From Armatimonadota bacterium (GTDB lineage: Bacteria; Armatimonadota; UBA5829), in contig JAMCYN010000129.1 of NCBI GenBank assembly GCA_023474015.1, positions 1-64,000 of the forward strand: a stretch of 64,000 nt of DNA. The letters are read 5' to 3'. This document shows positions 33,965 to 43,143 of the stretch, piece after piece. A program made the translations under genes and the position numbers. Positions within the stretch are counted from its first letter, which is position 1. Each line of letters starts with the position of its first letter. Below the pieces are notes generated by a model. It was given only the letters and a program-made list of their open reading frames with translations. It was not told the DNA's origin and did not search any database.

Positions 33965-34701
33965 CACTGGAGTCCCAGCACCTTGTGACACTGCGGAATC
34001 ACCCGAACATCCTCGAGCATCTCGTACGCCGACGCCTGAAGGCGCATCAGCAGATCGCCGGGGACGGGTATCGGGCCGGTCACAGGCTGGATCACCAGTG
34101 GGATAAGGGGGTCAACGTCGGCTATCAACTCGGCGCAAGTGCATATCTCCTCGGTGGTCGTCTCGACCGAAACGACCGTCTTCACGAACACATCCGTGCA
34201 GGAAGCCACCTCCAGGAATGAGGCGTGCGCGTCCCAGATGCCATCTATTCCGCTGGCGCTGGGGAGCTTGATATCCATCGCGATAACGCTGGCATATTGG
34301 ATAACGCTCAGAAGCTCCTTGTAGAGCGTGCCGTTGGTTTCGAGGTAGGTGTTTAGGCCGCACTTTTGCAGGTCGCGCATCACGGCGGCCAGGAAATCCG
34401 GCTGCGCCAGGGGCTCTCCACCCGTCAAGGCGACGACTTCCGAACCGAGCCTGCGGCAGGTGGTGACAACCATTTCGACGCCGACCGGGTTCGATAATTC
34501 CGCAAAGCGGCCTGACCCGGGAGACTCCTCAACGTGGCACCGGTCGGGCCTCTCGGCGCGCGCATAAGCCGTGTCGCAGTAGCCGCAGGCCAGGTTGCAG
34601 CCCGCGAACCGTATGAACGTCTGGCGCTGCCCGCAATAGAGGCCCTCCCCCTGAATGGAGGCGAAGACTTCGTGTATCCAGCCGGTGATGTCGTTAGTCA
34701 T
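33964..34701 (-). CDS. queE: 7-carboxy-7-deazaguanine synthase QueE (radical SAM)
   Basis: The 245-residue protein shows the CxxxCxxC radical-SAM motif in CNLACGYCDT (about residues 34-43), preceded by the QueE signature EVFASIQGEG and followed by VVALTGGEPLAQ. It converts 6-carboxytetrahydropterin to 7-carboxy-7-deazaguanine on the path to queuosine and related modified guanines. Its start overlaps the end of queD by 8 bases, and QueD makes its substrate, so the pair is translationally coupled. QueC and QueF are not in the window. Confidence 0.95.
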   Translation of the reverse strand: MTNDITGWIHEVFASIQGEGLYCGQRQTFIRFAGCNLACGYCDTAYARAERPDRCHVEESPGSGRFAELSNPVGVEMVVTTCRRLGSEVVALTGGEPLAQPDFLAAVMRDLQKCGLNTYLETNGTLYKELLSVIQYASVIAMDIKLPSASGIDGIWDAHASFLEVASCTDVFVKTVVSVETTTEEICTCAELIADVDPLIPLVIQPVTGPIPVPGDLLMRLQASAYEMLEDVRVIPQCHKVLGLQ

Positions 34702-35056
34702 CTTCGTAGTATGTGGCGCAGGATGTGGGCGTCTCCCAAACGCTCACCTTTTGAACCTCGGGCATTTTCTCTTTCATGCGCTCGTAGATAAGGCGTGCGA
34801 TATTCTCAGCTGTCGGATTTTGATCCAAAAACTCCGGCAATTCGTTCATATATTGGTGGTCCATGTAATCCAGGATGTCTCGCAGCAGTGACTTGGCGGC
34901 GCGGAAGTCGATGGCTATACCGGACGCTTCGAGGTCGCTCACTTTGAAGCAGACCTGGGTCCTGTAGGTATGGCCATGCAATTGTCGACACTTGCCCTCG
35001 TAACCTCGCAGGCAGTGCGCGGCGTCGAACATATCATCGATGGTGATTTCGTACAT
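34694..35056 (-). CDS. queD: 6-carboxy-5,6,7,8-tetrahydropterin synthase QueD
   Basis: The 120-residue protein is QueD-like: the catalytic Cys and zinc-binding histidines are in CRQLHGHTY (about residues 23-31), with an earlier zinc His in AAHCLRG, and the late VWETPTSCATYYE. It forms 6-carboxytetrahydropterin from dihydroneopterin triphosphate. ATG 35056 has GAGGAG about 12 bases upstream. A TATAAT on the minus strand at 35083-35088 is its likely -10 box. It is followed by queE with an 8-base overlap. Confidence 0.94.
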   Translation of the reverse strand: MYEITIDDMFDAAHCLRGYEGKCRQLHGHTYRTQVCFKVSDLEASGIAIDFRAAKSLLRDILDYMDHQYMNELPEFLDQNPTAENIARLIYERMKEKMPEVQKVSVWETPTSCATYYEDD

Positions 35057-35082
35057 GATTAATGGGCTCCTCGCTCAATGAG

Positions 35083-35088
35083 ATTATA
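35083..35088 (-). promoter_or_regulatory. -10 box of the queD/queE operon
   Basis: Perfect TATAAT on the minus strand 27 bases before queD. Its -35 region falls in the adjacent simple-sequence repeat, where no good TTGACA match is seen. Confidence 0.5.
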
Positions 35089-35094
35089 TCACAA

Positions 35095-35232
35095 AGGGAA
35101 ATGAAGAATGCAGATTGCAGAATGCAGAATGGCCTGTGACTGAAGGGCTGGCGTCGGTGAAAAAAGCCTTCCGACGCATCCGTACAGCCCTCTCTTCATT
35201 CTGCATTCTTCATTCATCATTCTGCATTTCCC
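35095..35232. repeat. Large hairpin with GAATGCAG arms between divergent genes
   Basis: AATGAAGAATGCAG-type units on the left pair with CTTCATTCTGCATTC-type units on the right, around a loop of about 60 bases containing its own short stem. It separates the queD and PBP1A promoters. The same GAATGCAG unit recurs as a half-element at 39434. Confidence 0.8.
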
Positions 35233-35238
35233 TCTGAT

Positions 35239-35268
35239 TTGACACTCGCCTTCCGGGGCACCTATAAT
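35239..35268 (+). promoter_or_regulatory. Consensus promoter of the PBP1A/PBP2 operon
   Basis: Perfect TTGACA (35239-35244), an 18-base spacer and perfect TATAAT (35263-35268). The PBP1A ATG is 28 bases further on, with GGGAG 10 bases before it. Confidence 0.88.
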
Positions 35269-35296
35269 TTGATTCAGATATGGGAGCAATCACAGG

Positions 35297-37609
35297 ATGA
35301 CAACCCCGCAATCGACAAGATCGATGGCCCGACGGAATCGCCGCAGCCACCTAAGGTCCTTTGTCACGGCCCTTCAGATATTGATACTCCTCGGGGTGAG
35401 TGTATCAGTCGGCGTGGCGCTGGCTATGTTCCTGGACTTGTCCGGGAAGCTGCCCACCATCGGCAACTTCGAGGCCCCCGAGGCCAGCATTATCTACTCC
35501 AGCGACAACGTCATCCTCGCGCGTATCTATCGCGAGGACCGCACGAACGTCCCGCTCAAGGACATCCCCGAGAACCTGCGCATCGCCACAGTCGCAATAG
35601 AGGACAGCCGATTTTACCAGCACTCCGGCGTGGATGCGAAGGGTATCATGCGCGCCATCTGGGCGAACGTGCGCGGGCAGAGAATGGCACAGGGCGGGAG
35701 CACCATTACCCAGCAGCTCGCGCGCAACGTTTATCTGACCCAGCGGAAGTCGATCCAGAGGAAGCTGCAGGAGGCGGTGCTGGCAATTTTGATGGAGCGC
35801 AACTTCACGAAGAAGAAGATACTGGAGCTTTACCTGAACCAGGTCTACTACGGAAGCGGCGCATTCGGAGTGCAGGCGGCTTCGAGAGTGTATTACGGCA
35901 AGGACGTTAATCAGCTCGATCTGTCGGAGTGCGCCTTGATAGCGGGCATGCCGCAGAAGCCTTCGGGATACTCCCCTCACGAGGATAAGGAAGCCGCCAT
36001 GGATCGCCGCGATGTGGTGCTCAACCGCATGGCCGAACTCGGCTATATCACTCCGCAGCAGCGGGACGCGGCCAAGGCGGAGAAGCTCAATATCATCCCG
36101 AGGCGCAAGGGCCGGAATACCTATAAGGCCCCGCATTTTGTCGACTACGTCACCAAACAGCTTCGCGAGAGCTATCAGGACGACCGGCTCTTCCGCGGCG
36201 GGCTGAGGGTCTATACCACCCTCAACTACGAAATGCAGCAGATCGCCGAGGACGCCTTGAGAAGTGGTGTCAAGAAACACGAGAAGCTCCGCCGCGTAAG
36301 CGAGGGCTGCTTTGTCGCCATCGAGCCGGTCACCGGCTACGTGCGGGCGATGGTCGGAAGCGTCGATCCGGCGTCGCAGTTCAACCGCTGCACCCAGGCC
36401 ATGCGCCAGCCCGGAAGCTCGTTCAAGGCGTTCGTCTACACCGCCGCGCTGATGGCCGGGATGAAGCCGACGGACAGGATATCGAACTCGTCCTATCAGA
36501 GGCCTGACGGGTCCGGCGGAATGTGGCGTCCTAAGAACTACGATGGGTCCTTTGGAGGGTCCGTTACTATGAAGGTTGCGGTTGCCAAATCCATCAATTT
36601 GCCGGCCATCAGGACGGCTGAGAAAGTCGGCATCAACAACGTAATAAAATATGCGCAACTGATGGGGATACGTTCGCCCATAGACCCGTATCTCTCATCG
36701 GCCATCGGCGGGTTCGGCGGCCTGCACCCTATTGAGATGGCGTCAGCGTATGGAACGTTCGCCAACGGCGGAGTCTACGTGGAGCCGTGCTCGATACTGA
36801 AAGTCACAAACAGCCACGGCGAGACCTACCAGGACTACGTGCCGGAGGGCAAGCGGGTCATACCCGAGCAGATCAATGCCATGATGGACGATATGTTCAG
36901 GGGCGTGGTGACAGGCCGCGGCGGAACGGGCTATAACGCGAGATCGATCAAGGATGCCCGAGGCAAGACCGGAACCACGAACAACGACGTCGACGCCTGG
37001 TTCATCGGCTACGTCCCCGGCAAGCTGGTGGCGGCCTGCTGGGTCGGGAACGACAACTACTCCCCGATGAGGCGCGCGTTCGGCGGCCTTGTGTGCGCGC
37101 CGATCTGGGTGCAGTTCATGCAAAAGGCGCTCCCCATCTACGAACGCATCCACAAAGACGACCAGATCGCCGTCGCAAAGAAGGATGCCAAGAAAGAGCA
37201 AGTTAAGGACAAGCCCGCCGACACCACCAAGAAGGAACGGATCGAACTGCCCAAGACCGACGCCGATGCCGATGTGGTGGCCAAAGACAACTCCGACGTT
37301 GTGTCCGTAAGCATTTGCGATCAGAGTAGGCTTCTGGCCACGCGGAACTGCCCGAATACGCGCGCGGAGAAGTTCCTGCGCGGGACGGAACCGACCACGT
37401 ATTGCACCCTCCATTCGCCGTCGAACTCCGATTCGGCCAGGGAGAGGCCCCGGGCGGTCGATCCCGATGTAACACTTGTGACCGTGAAGGTCTGCTCGGA
37501 GTCCGGCATGTTGGCGGGGCCGAACTGCCCGAATGTCGCCAGGCGTCGTGTGCCGATAGATGATGTGCCGACACAAGTATGCACCGTTCACAGCCGTGGC
37601 AGAGAATAA
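35297..37609 (+). CDS. mrcA: Bifunctional penicillin-binding protein 1A
   Basis: The 770-residue protein has one membrane helix (about residues 24-47), a GT51 glycosyltransferase domain with EDSRFYQHSGVD and QGGSTITQQLARN, and a transpeptidase domain with the active serine in QPGSSFK (about 374) and KTGTTNN (about 556). It polymerises and cross-links peptidoglycan. The C-terminus carries two copies of a short Cys-containing module (V.IC..S..LA...CPN..., then PT.YC.LHS), as in many non-proteobacterial PBP1A proteins. A consensus promoter precedes it, and PBP2 starts 3 bases after its stop. Confidence 0.95.
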   Translation: MTTPQSTRSMARRNRRSHLRSFVTALQILILLGVSVSVGVALAMFLDLSGKLPTIGNFEAPEASIIYSSDNVILARIYREDRTNVPLKDIPENLRIATVAIEDSRFYQHSGVDAKGIMRAIWANVRGQRMAQGGSTITQQLARNVYLTQRKSIQRKLQEAVLAILMERNFTKKKILELYLNQVYYGSGAFGVQAASRVYYGKDVNQLDLSECALIAGMPQKPSGYSPHEDKEAAMDRRDVVLNRMAELGYITPQQRDAAKAEKLNIIPRRKGRNTYKAPHFVDYVTKQLRESYQDDRLFRGGLRVYTTLNYEMQQIAEDALRSGVKKHEKLRRVSEGCFVAIEPVTGYVRAMVGSVDPASQFNRCTQAMRQPGSSFKAFVYTAALMAGMKPTDRISNSSYQRPDGSGGMWRPKNYDGSFGGSVTMKVAVAKSINLPAIRTAEKVGINNVIKYAQLMGIRSPIDPYLSSAIGGFGGLHPIEMASAYGTFANGGVYVEPCSILKVTNSHGETYQDYVPEGKRVIPEQINAMMDDMFRGVVTGRGGTGYNARSIKDARGKTGTTNNDVDAWFIGYVPGKLVAACWVGNDNYSPMRRAFGGLVCAPIWVQFMQKALPIYERIHKDDQIAVAKKDAKKEQVKDKPADTTKKERIELPKTDADADVVAKDNSDVVSVSICDQSRLLATRNCPNTRAEKFLRGTEPTTYCTLHSPSNSDSARERPRAVDPDVTLVTVKVCSESGMLAGPNCPNVARRRVPIDDVPTQVCTVHSRGRE

Positions 37610-37612
37610 TTG

Positions 37613-39433
37613 ATGCCCACCCAAGCGGAAGACCGCAAGTTACAATTCGCTCGCATCAACCAACTAGCGGCGATGATTGCGCTGATGTTTTTCATCCTCA
37701 TCGGGCGGCTCTGGTTTCTGCAGATTGCCCTTGGGGATGAGATGTTGGAGCAATCGGAGGCCAACCGCATCAAGCTGCTTCGCATGCGCGGGCCTCGCGG
37801 GACCATACTCGACCGCAAGGGCCGGGTGCTGGCAACCAGCCGGCCGCAGTTCGTCGTGATGGCGATCCCGGATGAAGTCAAGGCCAACCACGAATCGCTG
37901 CGCACGCTGTGCGGTATTTTGCAGGTCTCCCCGGAAGAGCTCGATTCCATATTCCAAAAAAGCGAAGGACGACCCGGCTCGCCGGTGAGGGTGGCGGTGG
38001 ATGTGCCGATGGATATCGTCGCGCGGATCGGTGAGCTTCGCATGATGCTGCCGGGGGTGAGCGTGGAGCTCGATCACATCCGTTACTATCCGGACGGCCA
38101 CGCGGTCGCTCATATAATGGGAACCCTGCGCGAGATCAGCCAGGAGCAGCTCGACGAGGCCGAGAAGTCCGGCAAGAGCTACCGGCCGGGGGACTACGTG
38201 GGCAAATCGGGCCTGGAGAAGCAGTATGAGGACGATCTGCGCGGGGAGGACGGCGGGAAGCAGATCGAGGTGAACGCCTTCGGAAGAGTTGTCCGAATCC
38301 TCGGCGAAAAGCAGCCGGTGCCGGGAAAGACCCTCAAGCTCACGATAGACCGCGATTTGCAGGTCGCGGCGGAGCGCGCGATGGGCAGCCAGGTGGGTGC
38401 GGCAGTCGCCGTGGACCCCCGTACCGGCGCGGTGCTGGCGATGGTGAGCAAGCCGTCGTACGACGCAAACATCTTCGTCAAGCGCGTCAAGCCCGCCGAT
38501 TGGAAGGGCATAATCGGAAACAAGAACAAGCCGCTGCAGAACAGGGCCGTATATAACGTCTATCCTCCAGGCTCGACATTCAAGCCCATGATGGCGATTG
38601 CGGGGCTGCTATATCACGAGTGCGACGCGAACACGACGGTGAGCTGCCCGGGTTCGTTCTACTTCGGGCGGACTTTCAGGTGCTGGAAGGTGCACGGTGG
38701 GGGAGTAAACTTCCAGCGCGCAATCGCCGAATCGTGCGACGTGTGGTTCTATAAGCTCGCCCTGAGGCTCGGGATCGACAGAATGGCTAAGGTCATAAGG
38801 CAGTTCGGCATATCGCAGGCGACCGGCATCGACCTGCCTAACGAGAGTAGATACAAAGACCACCACGTCGGCACGATGCCCGACACGGCGTGGAAGCGAA
38901 AGGTCTATCACGAAAAGTGGTACCCCGGCGAGACCCCAAGCTGCGGGATCGGCCAGGGATACGTCGAGGCCAGCCCGCTGCAAATGGCGCTGTCGGCGGC
39001 GGGGGTCGCTAATTTCGGCAAGATATACAGGCCGCACCTGCTGGACGAGGTCATTACTCGCGACGGCAGGCCCGTGCGCCGCGTCAGGCCCGGTATCGTC
39101 CACCAGGTAAACGCGCCCGAGGAAGACTTCGAGATGGTCCGCCAGGCCATGCGTGCGACTGTCACGAACGGCACGGGCGGTGTTTGCAATATACCCGGCG
39201 TGGCGGTCTGCGGTAAGACCGGCTCGGCTGAGAACCGCGGCGCGGCGCACGGGTGGTTTATCGCCTTCGCTCCGCTGGAAGACCCGCAGATAGCCGTCGC
39301 CTGCATCGTGGAGCATGGCCGCCACGGCGCAAGCACGGCGGCCCCCGTCTGCCGCGCGATTCTGGACGTCTACTTCGGCAAGAAGAAGCCGGAGGAGGTC
39401 GGAAGTGGGAAGACGAAGGTGAGCGGAGATTAG
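37613..39433 (+). CDS. mrdA: Penicillin-binding protein 2 (monofunctional transpeptidase)
   Basis: The 606-residue protein has a short cytoplasmic tail, one membrane helix (about 17-38), a dimerisation domain starting at RGPRGTILDRKGR, and a transpeptidase domain with SxxK in PPGSTFKPM, the SxD variant in SCDVWFY and KTGSAEN. These are the signatures of PBP2, which cross-links peptidoglycan during elongation. ATG 37613 directly follows a TTG at 37610. It lies 3 bases after PBP1A, so the two are one operon. RodA is not in the window. Confidence 0.92.
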   Translation: MPTQAEDRKLQFARINQLAAMIALMFFILIGRLWFLQIALGDEMLEQSEANRIKLLRMRGPRGTILDRKGRVLATSRPQFVVMAIPDEVKANHESLRTLCGILQVSPEELDSIFQKSEGRPGSPVRVAVDVPMDIVARIGELRMMLPGVSVELDHIRYYPDGHAVAHIMGTLREISQEQLDEAEKSGKSYRPGDYVGKSGLEKQYEDDLRGEDGGKQIEVNAFGRVVRILGEKQPVPGKTLKLTIDRDLQVAAERAMGSQVGAAVAVDPRTGAVLAMVSKPSYDANIFVKRVKPADWKGIIGNKNKPLQNRAVYNVYPPGSTFKPMMAIAGLLYHECDANTTVSCPGSFYFGRTFRCWKVHGGGVNFQRAIAESCDVWFYKLALRLGIDRMAKVIRQFGISQATGIDLPNESRYKDHHVGTMPDTAWKRKVYHEKWYPGETPSCGIGQGYVEASPLQMALSAAGVANFGKIYRPHLLDEVITRDGRPVRRVRPGIVHQVNAPEEDFEMVRQAMRATVTNGTGGVCNIPGVAVCGKTGSAENRGAAHGWFIAFAPLEDPQIAVACIVEHGRHGASTAAPVCRAILDVYFGKKKPEEVGSGKTKVSGD

Positions 39434-39640
39434 AGAATGCACGAAATGCAGAATGCAGAATGCAGAATGAGGAGTGAAGAGACCCCCCGTTCGTCCGGAT
39501 TTACAATCCGGGACGGCAAGGGCAATCTGGGGATCTGTGATCCCATTGAGACCGACGTAAGGCAAGCGGGATTTCAAATTCCGACATTGCCAGGGAGGGC
39601 CCAGATAGCAAATCTGGCCCAACAAGGTACCCCGCAACAT
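39434..39640. repeat. Composite of GAATGCAG units and three short palindromes
   Basis: GAATGCAGAATGCAGAATG repeats are followed by three palindromes built as [GC-rich]GGATT-x-AATCC[GC-rich] or similar: near 39495-39520, 39566-39583 and 39600-39623. One resembles the core of the 31-bp palindrome. The whole stretch can be translated as the first 60 or so codons of the next frame. Confidence 0.7.
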
Positions 39641-41809
39641 AGAGCCGTTCTTCTAGTGTGCCTCATCTTTACGCTGTTATTCGTGCACGACTGCGAGGCG
39701 GCCGGTTCGACCGGCGGCCGGGTGGTCCTTGTCATCGCCGGAAACACGAGCATCCGGGACCTGGCGCGGCCTGAGCGTTCTCATCTGATCGATTTGCTCA
39801 ACTCCGGCTCCGGCGGGCTGATGAATATCCGCGCCGGGCGTATGACCAAAGATGTTGAACTCCCTGAAAAGCCCGGCATGGAAGCGGGCTGCCTGAGCCT
39901 GGGAGCGGGCGCGATGGCCACGGGGGGCGTGGAGGTTCGCCGCGCACGCAACGCAACTTCGTCTAACGCCCGTGAATCGTTCATTTGCCGAACCGGCATT
40001 AATCCGAGCGCGGCCCAAGTGCTCCATACCGAAATCAGCAAAATTCAGAAGATCAACACGGGGGCGTCTTACCATGCCACGCCCGGCGAGCTTGGATCAG
40101 CACTGCGCAAGGCGGGGATCAGAACCGCTGTAATCGGAAACTCCGACCTGCCCGGCGAGCCGCATCGGGAGGCGGTGGCCGTTGCGATGGACGCCGACGG
40201 GCTTGTTGACTACGGCGATGTCGATTCCCGCGAGTTCACCGAAGCCAGCCCCCGAGCGCCCTACGGAATTCTGACGAACTCCAAGGCGCTGCTGCAATTG
40301 GCTGAGGATGCATTGTCGAAGAGCCGCTTCGTCGTCATCGACTTCGGCGACACGTTCCGCGCCGACAACTACGCCGAGCTATGTACCGAGGCCCGCACCG
40401 ACGACCTGCGGCAAGAGGCCGCCGCGCGGCTTGACTGGTTCATATTCGGCCTAATCGGCAAATTGGATTTCGGCAAGGATACGCTCATCCTGCTCTCCCC
40501 CAGCGCGCGGGTGTTCAATGATATCCCCGACGAGCACCTGGCCCCCATAATCATCAAAGGACCGGGGTTCGCGAAAGGGATGCTTACCTCGCCATCGACA
40601 CGGAGGCAGGGCGTTGTAACGGTTGGTGATGTCGCTCCGACAGTCCTCCGCGCTCTCGGGCTGAAGCAGCCCGCCGGCATGATGGGTAGGCCGATCAGCA
40701 GCACTCCTCACACCCACATCGCGCAGACTCTTCTCGATCTCAATCTCGACTCCGCGGGGCAGGCCCAACGGCAGGTAGCGATGCGCGGGGCGAGCGTGGC
40801 GCAGTCGGTGGTGGTTGTGCTGGCGACCCTGGCGGCGCTCGCGGGGGTGATGGGCGGGCTTAGGCGACTTGCCGCATGGGGCGCGCTGATACCGGCGGCG
40901 CTGCCGATTACGATGCTCATAATGCCGCCGCTATATTCGGGCGGGCTTGCTGGCTCGGTCGCGATGCTGGTCGTTCTGACTTTGGGGATTCTCGGAATAT
41001 GCGCTCTCTTGTTGCGCGGCGCGGCGCGGGCGTTCGTGTGGCTGTGCGGCATCGCCGCCGCCTTGCTGGTGGTTGACATGGCGCTGGGCGCGCCGCTCAC
41101 GTCAGAGTCGATAGCGGGCTACGGACTTGCCGAGGGGGCAAGATACTATGGGATCGGAAATGAGCTTATGGGAACACTTCTCGGGGCCGTGCTGATCGGT
41201 CTCGGGGCCGCATTCGCCGGAGGCAAGATCGTCCCCAAAGCGCGCGGGCTCATCGCCGGAGCGCTCTTTGCGCTGGTATTTCTTACCATCGGGTGGCCCA
41301 AGCTCGGGGCGAACCTGGGGGGTGCGATGGCGGCTGTCCCCGCGATGGTGATCGTGCTCCTGGCCAGGCGCGGATGGAAGCCGAACGCGCGCGGCCTGGC
41401 GATGGTGGCGATGGTAACGGTCGTGGTAATAGGCGCGCTATTCGCGGCGGACGCCATGCGCGGCGGGGCTTCGCAATCGCACGTGGGCCGGGCCGTGGAC
41501 AGCGGAATGTTCAACCTCCTCGATGTTGTGCAGCGCAAGCTCGCGCTCAATTTTATGCTCGTATCGACCAGCATGTGGAGTCGGCTGCTGGGGCTGAGCC
41601 TGGTCGGTTCGGGCGTGCTGCTCTGGTGGGGAATGAGTAGGTCGGCGGGGAAGCTCCTGACGAATGAGGAATCCGCCGCAGCCCTGGGAACATGCTTCGG
41701 CATTGTGGGGGCGTTTGCGTTCAACGACTCCGGAGTGGTCGCCGCGGCCACTTGCTCGGTCTATTTATGGACGCTTTTCGCCCTGCGAGTCCTGCTCAAC
41801 CCCGCTTAA
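39437..41809 (+). CDS. Phosphatase-fold and multi-helix membrane protein
   Basis: The conserved part begins near residue 70 with a hydrophobic export segment (AVLLVCLIFTLLFVHDC). Residues 95-410 look like an alkaline-phosphatase-superfamily fold, with acidic patches such as VIDFGDTFRADNY and VTVGDVAPTVLRALG, but the usual metal-site pattern is not complete, so activity is uncertain. About ten hydrophobic segments then fill residues 440-790. Homologous proteins of this layout occur in several bacterial phyla without a firm function. The annotated ATG lies in repeat DNA, so the true start is probably downstream (a GTG near 39657 is a candidate). It follows PBP2 and may be in the same operon. 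Confidence 0.7.
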   Translation: MHEMQNAECRMRSEETPRSSGFTIRDGKGNLGICDPIETDVRQAGFQIPTLPGRAQIANLAQQGTPQHRAVLLVCLIFTLLFVHDCEAAGSTGGRVVLVIAGNTSIRDLARPERSHLIDLLNSGSGGLMNIRAGRMTKDVELPEKPGMEAGCLSLGAGAMATGGVEVRRARNATSSNARESFICRTGINPSAAQVLHTEISKIQKINTGASYHATPGELGSALRKAGIRTAVIGNSDLPGEPHREAVAVAMDADGLVDYGDVDSREFTEASPRAPYGILTNSKALLQLAEDALSKSRFVVIDFGDTFRADNYAELCTEARTDDLRQEAAARLDWFIFGLIGKLDFGKDTLILLSPSARVFNDIPDEHLAPIIIKGPGFAKGMLTSPSTRRQGVVTVGDVAPTVLRALGLKQPAGMMGRPISSTPHTHIAQTLLDLNLDSAGQAQRQVAMRGASVAQSVVVVLATLAALAGVMGGLRRLAAWGALIPAALPITMLIMPPLYSGGLAGSVAMLVVLTLGILGICALLLRGAARAFVWLCGIAAALLVVDMALGAPLTSESIAGYGLAEGARYYGIGNELMGTLLGAVLIGLGAAFAGGKIVPKARGLIAGALFALVFLTIGWPKLGANLGGAMAAVPAMVIVLLARRGWKPNARGLAMVAMVTVVVIGALFAADAMRGGASQSHVGRAVDSGMFNLLDVVQRKLALNFMLVSTSMWSRLLGLSLVGSGVLLWWGMSRSAGKLLTNEESAAALGTCFGIVGAFAFNDSGVVAAATCSVYLWTLFALRVLLNPA

Positions 41810-43053
41810 TCCCCCCTTGGTAAGGGGGGAACACGGTACTCAGGGCCGAACACGACAATCGCGGCGTCGTCCTGCAAGTCGCCTCCTGTGTATGTTTTCG
41901 CCGCCTGCAGCAGCGCCTCGGCGATTTCGGCTGGAGAGGACCCATTGAGCCTGACGAGATGCTGCACTAAGGCTTCTTTACCCAGCAATTTCTTATCTTT
42001 TCTAGCTTCGGTGATCCCGTCGGTTACCATCACGACCACCTCACCAGCCGCAAGGCTGAGAATCGATTCGTGGTAATCAGAGTCTTCAACTACGCCCATC
42101 GCTCCTCCGAAGACCGCAAGCTCTTCGACGGTTCCGCAGGCGCGCAAGACCAAAGGCGGTTCGTGGCCCCCGCTTGCACAGGTCACGGTTCCTTCGCGTG
42201 TGTCCACCACGGCAAGAAACGCCGTGAGCATATTGGTGATCTCCCCCAGCTCCCTGCATAGCGCGGCATTCGCGAGAGCCAACACCTTTCCCGGACTCGG
42301 GTCGAGGTATGCATAACTGCGAATTGCGTACCTCGCCATCGCCACGCGGATCGCGGCGCTCAGCCCCTTGCCGGCGATATCGCCTATCAGAATGCCGATC
42401 TTCCCGCCGCGCAGCTCGAAGACATCGTAAAAGTCCCCGCCAACGGATGCTTCGTGCAGCGCGGGCTGGTACTTCGCGGCGATCCTGTAACCCGAAACAA
42501 TCTCCGGGATTTGCGGCGGCTTCAGCGCCTGCTGAAGCACCTCCGCTATGTGGTGCTCACGCTCGTAGATCTCCTGGCAATGCATTTCGAACTCGACCCG
42601 CTCGGTGACATCTATCAGCGACAACACCAGCCCCTGCGTTTCTCCCTCGCCATCTTTCACGGGGGTAAGCGTCCAGTCCCAGTACGTCACCCCCCTCTCG
42701 GGATGGTCGGGGAACTCGAACGGCTTGGCCCTGACGGCGAACGGCGCGCCCGTATCGCGCACCTGCCTGAATATGGCCTCGTTCTCTTTGTGGGGATAAT
42801 ACTCGAAGTGATTGTGCCCGGTGAACTCCTCTCTGGTTCGGCAGGCGCCGTGGGCATACGCAGAGTTCACCCATACGAAATTGAAATCGCGGTCGAGATA
42901 CGCCAGACAGGCTTCGGTGCTTTCGGAGACGGCTTCCAGGATGCCGGTGTATAGATCGGTATCAGGCTCGACTTCGGGGGCATGCCGCCGGGGAACTGCC
43001 GCGGGCACATTGCCGAGAGTAAGTTTTGTGACCACGTCTTCGTCCATAACCAC
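41806..43053 (-). CDS. PAS-domain PP2C/SpoIIE-type serine phosphatase
   Basis: The 415-residue protein has a PAS domain (about residues 35-150; FEFPDHPERGVTYWDW and SLIDVTERVE) and a PP2C-like SpoIIE/RsbU domain (about 190-405). Metal-binding motifs are GGDFYDVFEL, GDIAGKG, SGGHEPP, VTDGITEA and DDAAIVVF. It should dephosphorylate an STAS-domain anti-sigma antagonist in response to a PAS-sensed signal. The start is not certain: GTG 43053 or ATG 43047. It converges with the membrane phosphatase-fold gene, overlapping by 4 bases. An ECF sigma gene lies 90 bases upstream on the same strand and may be its co-transcribed partner. Confidence 0.88.
   Translation of the reverse strand: MVMDEDVVTKLTLGNVPAAVPRRHAPEVEPDTDLYTGILEAVSESTEACLAYLDRDFNFVWVNSAYAHGACRTREEFTGHNHFEYYPHKENEAIFRQVRDTGAPFAVRAKPFEFPDHPERGVTYWDWTLTPVKDGEGETQGLVLSLIDVTERVEFEMHCQEIYEREHHIAEVLQQALKPPQIPEIVSGYRIAAKYQPALHEASVGGDFYDVFELRGGKIGILIGDIAGKGLSAAIRVAMARYAIRSYAYLDPSPGKVLALANAALCRELGEITNMLTAFLAVVDTREGTVTCASGGHEPPLVLRACGTVEELAVFGGAMGVVEDSDYHESILSLAAGEVVVMVTDGITEARKDKKLLGKEALVQHLVRLNGSSPAEIAEALLQAAKTYTGGDLQDDAAIVVFGPEYRVPPLPRGD
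41810..41830. terminator. Palindrome at the junction of convergent genes
   Basis: TCCCCCCTT and AAGGGGGGA form a 9-bp stem with a 3-base loop. It overlaps the last codons of the minus-strand phosphatase gene, so it is translated on that side. It has the shape of a bidirectional terminator, although long T-runs are lacking. Confidence 0.55.
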
Positions 43054-43143
43054 ATCACCGGCTCAGCGTTAAGGCTTGCTTAATGGCATTATACCAATTG
43101 CGCCTACGCCTGTCGAGAGCCGGCGGCGTTCCAAAATTCTCGA

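Noticed and set aside
33021..34106. 361-codon plus-strand frame opposite the HgdB-like gene and queE
   Set aside because: It crosses two genes and a repeat on the other strand; not gene-like.
35405..36658. 417-codon minus-strand frame opposite PBP1A
   Set aside because: Shadow of a gene with all PBP1A motifs; no start signal or recognisable product.
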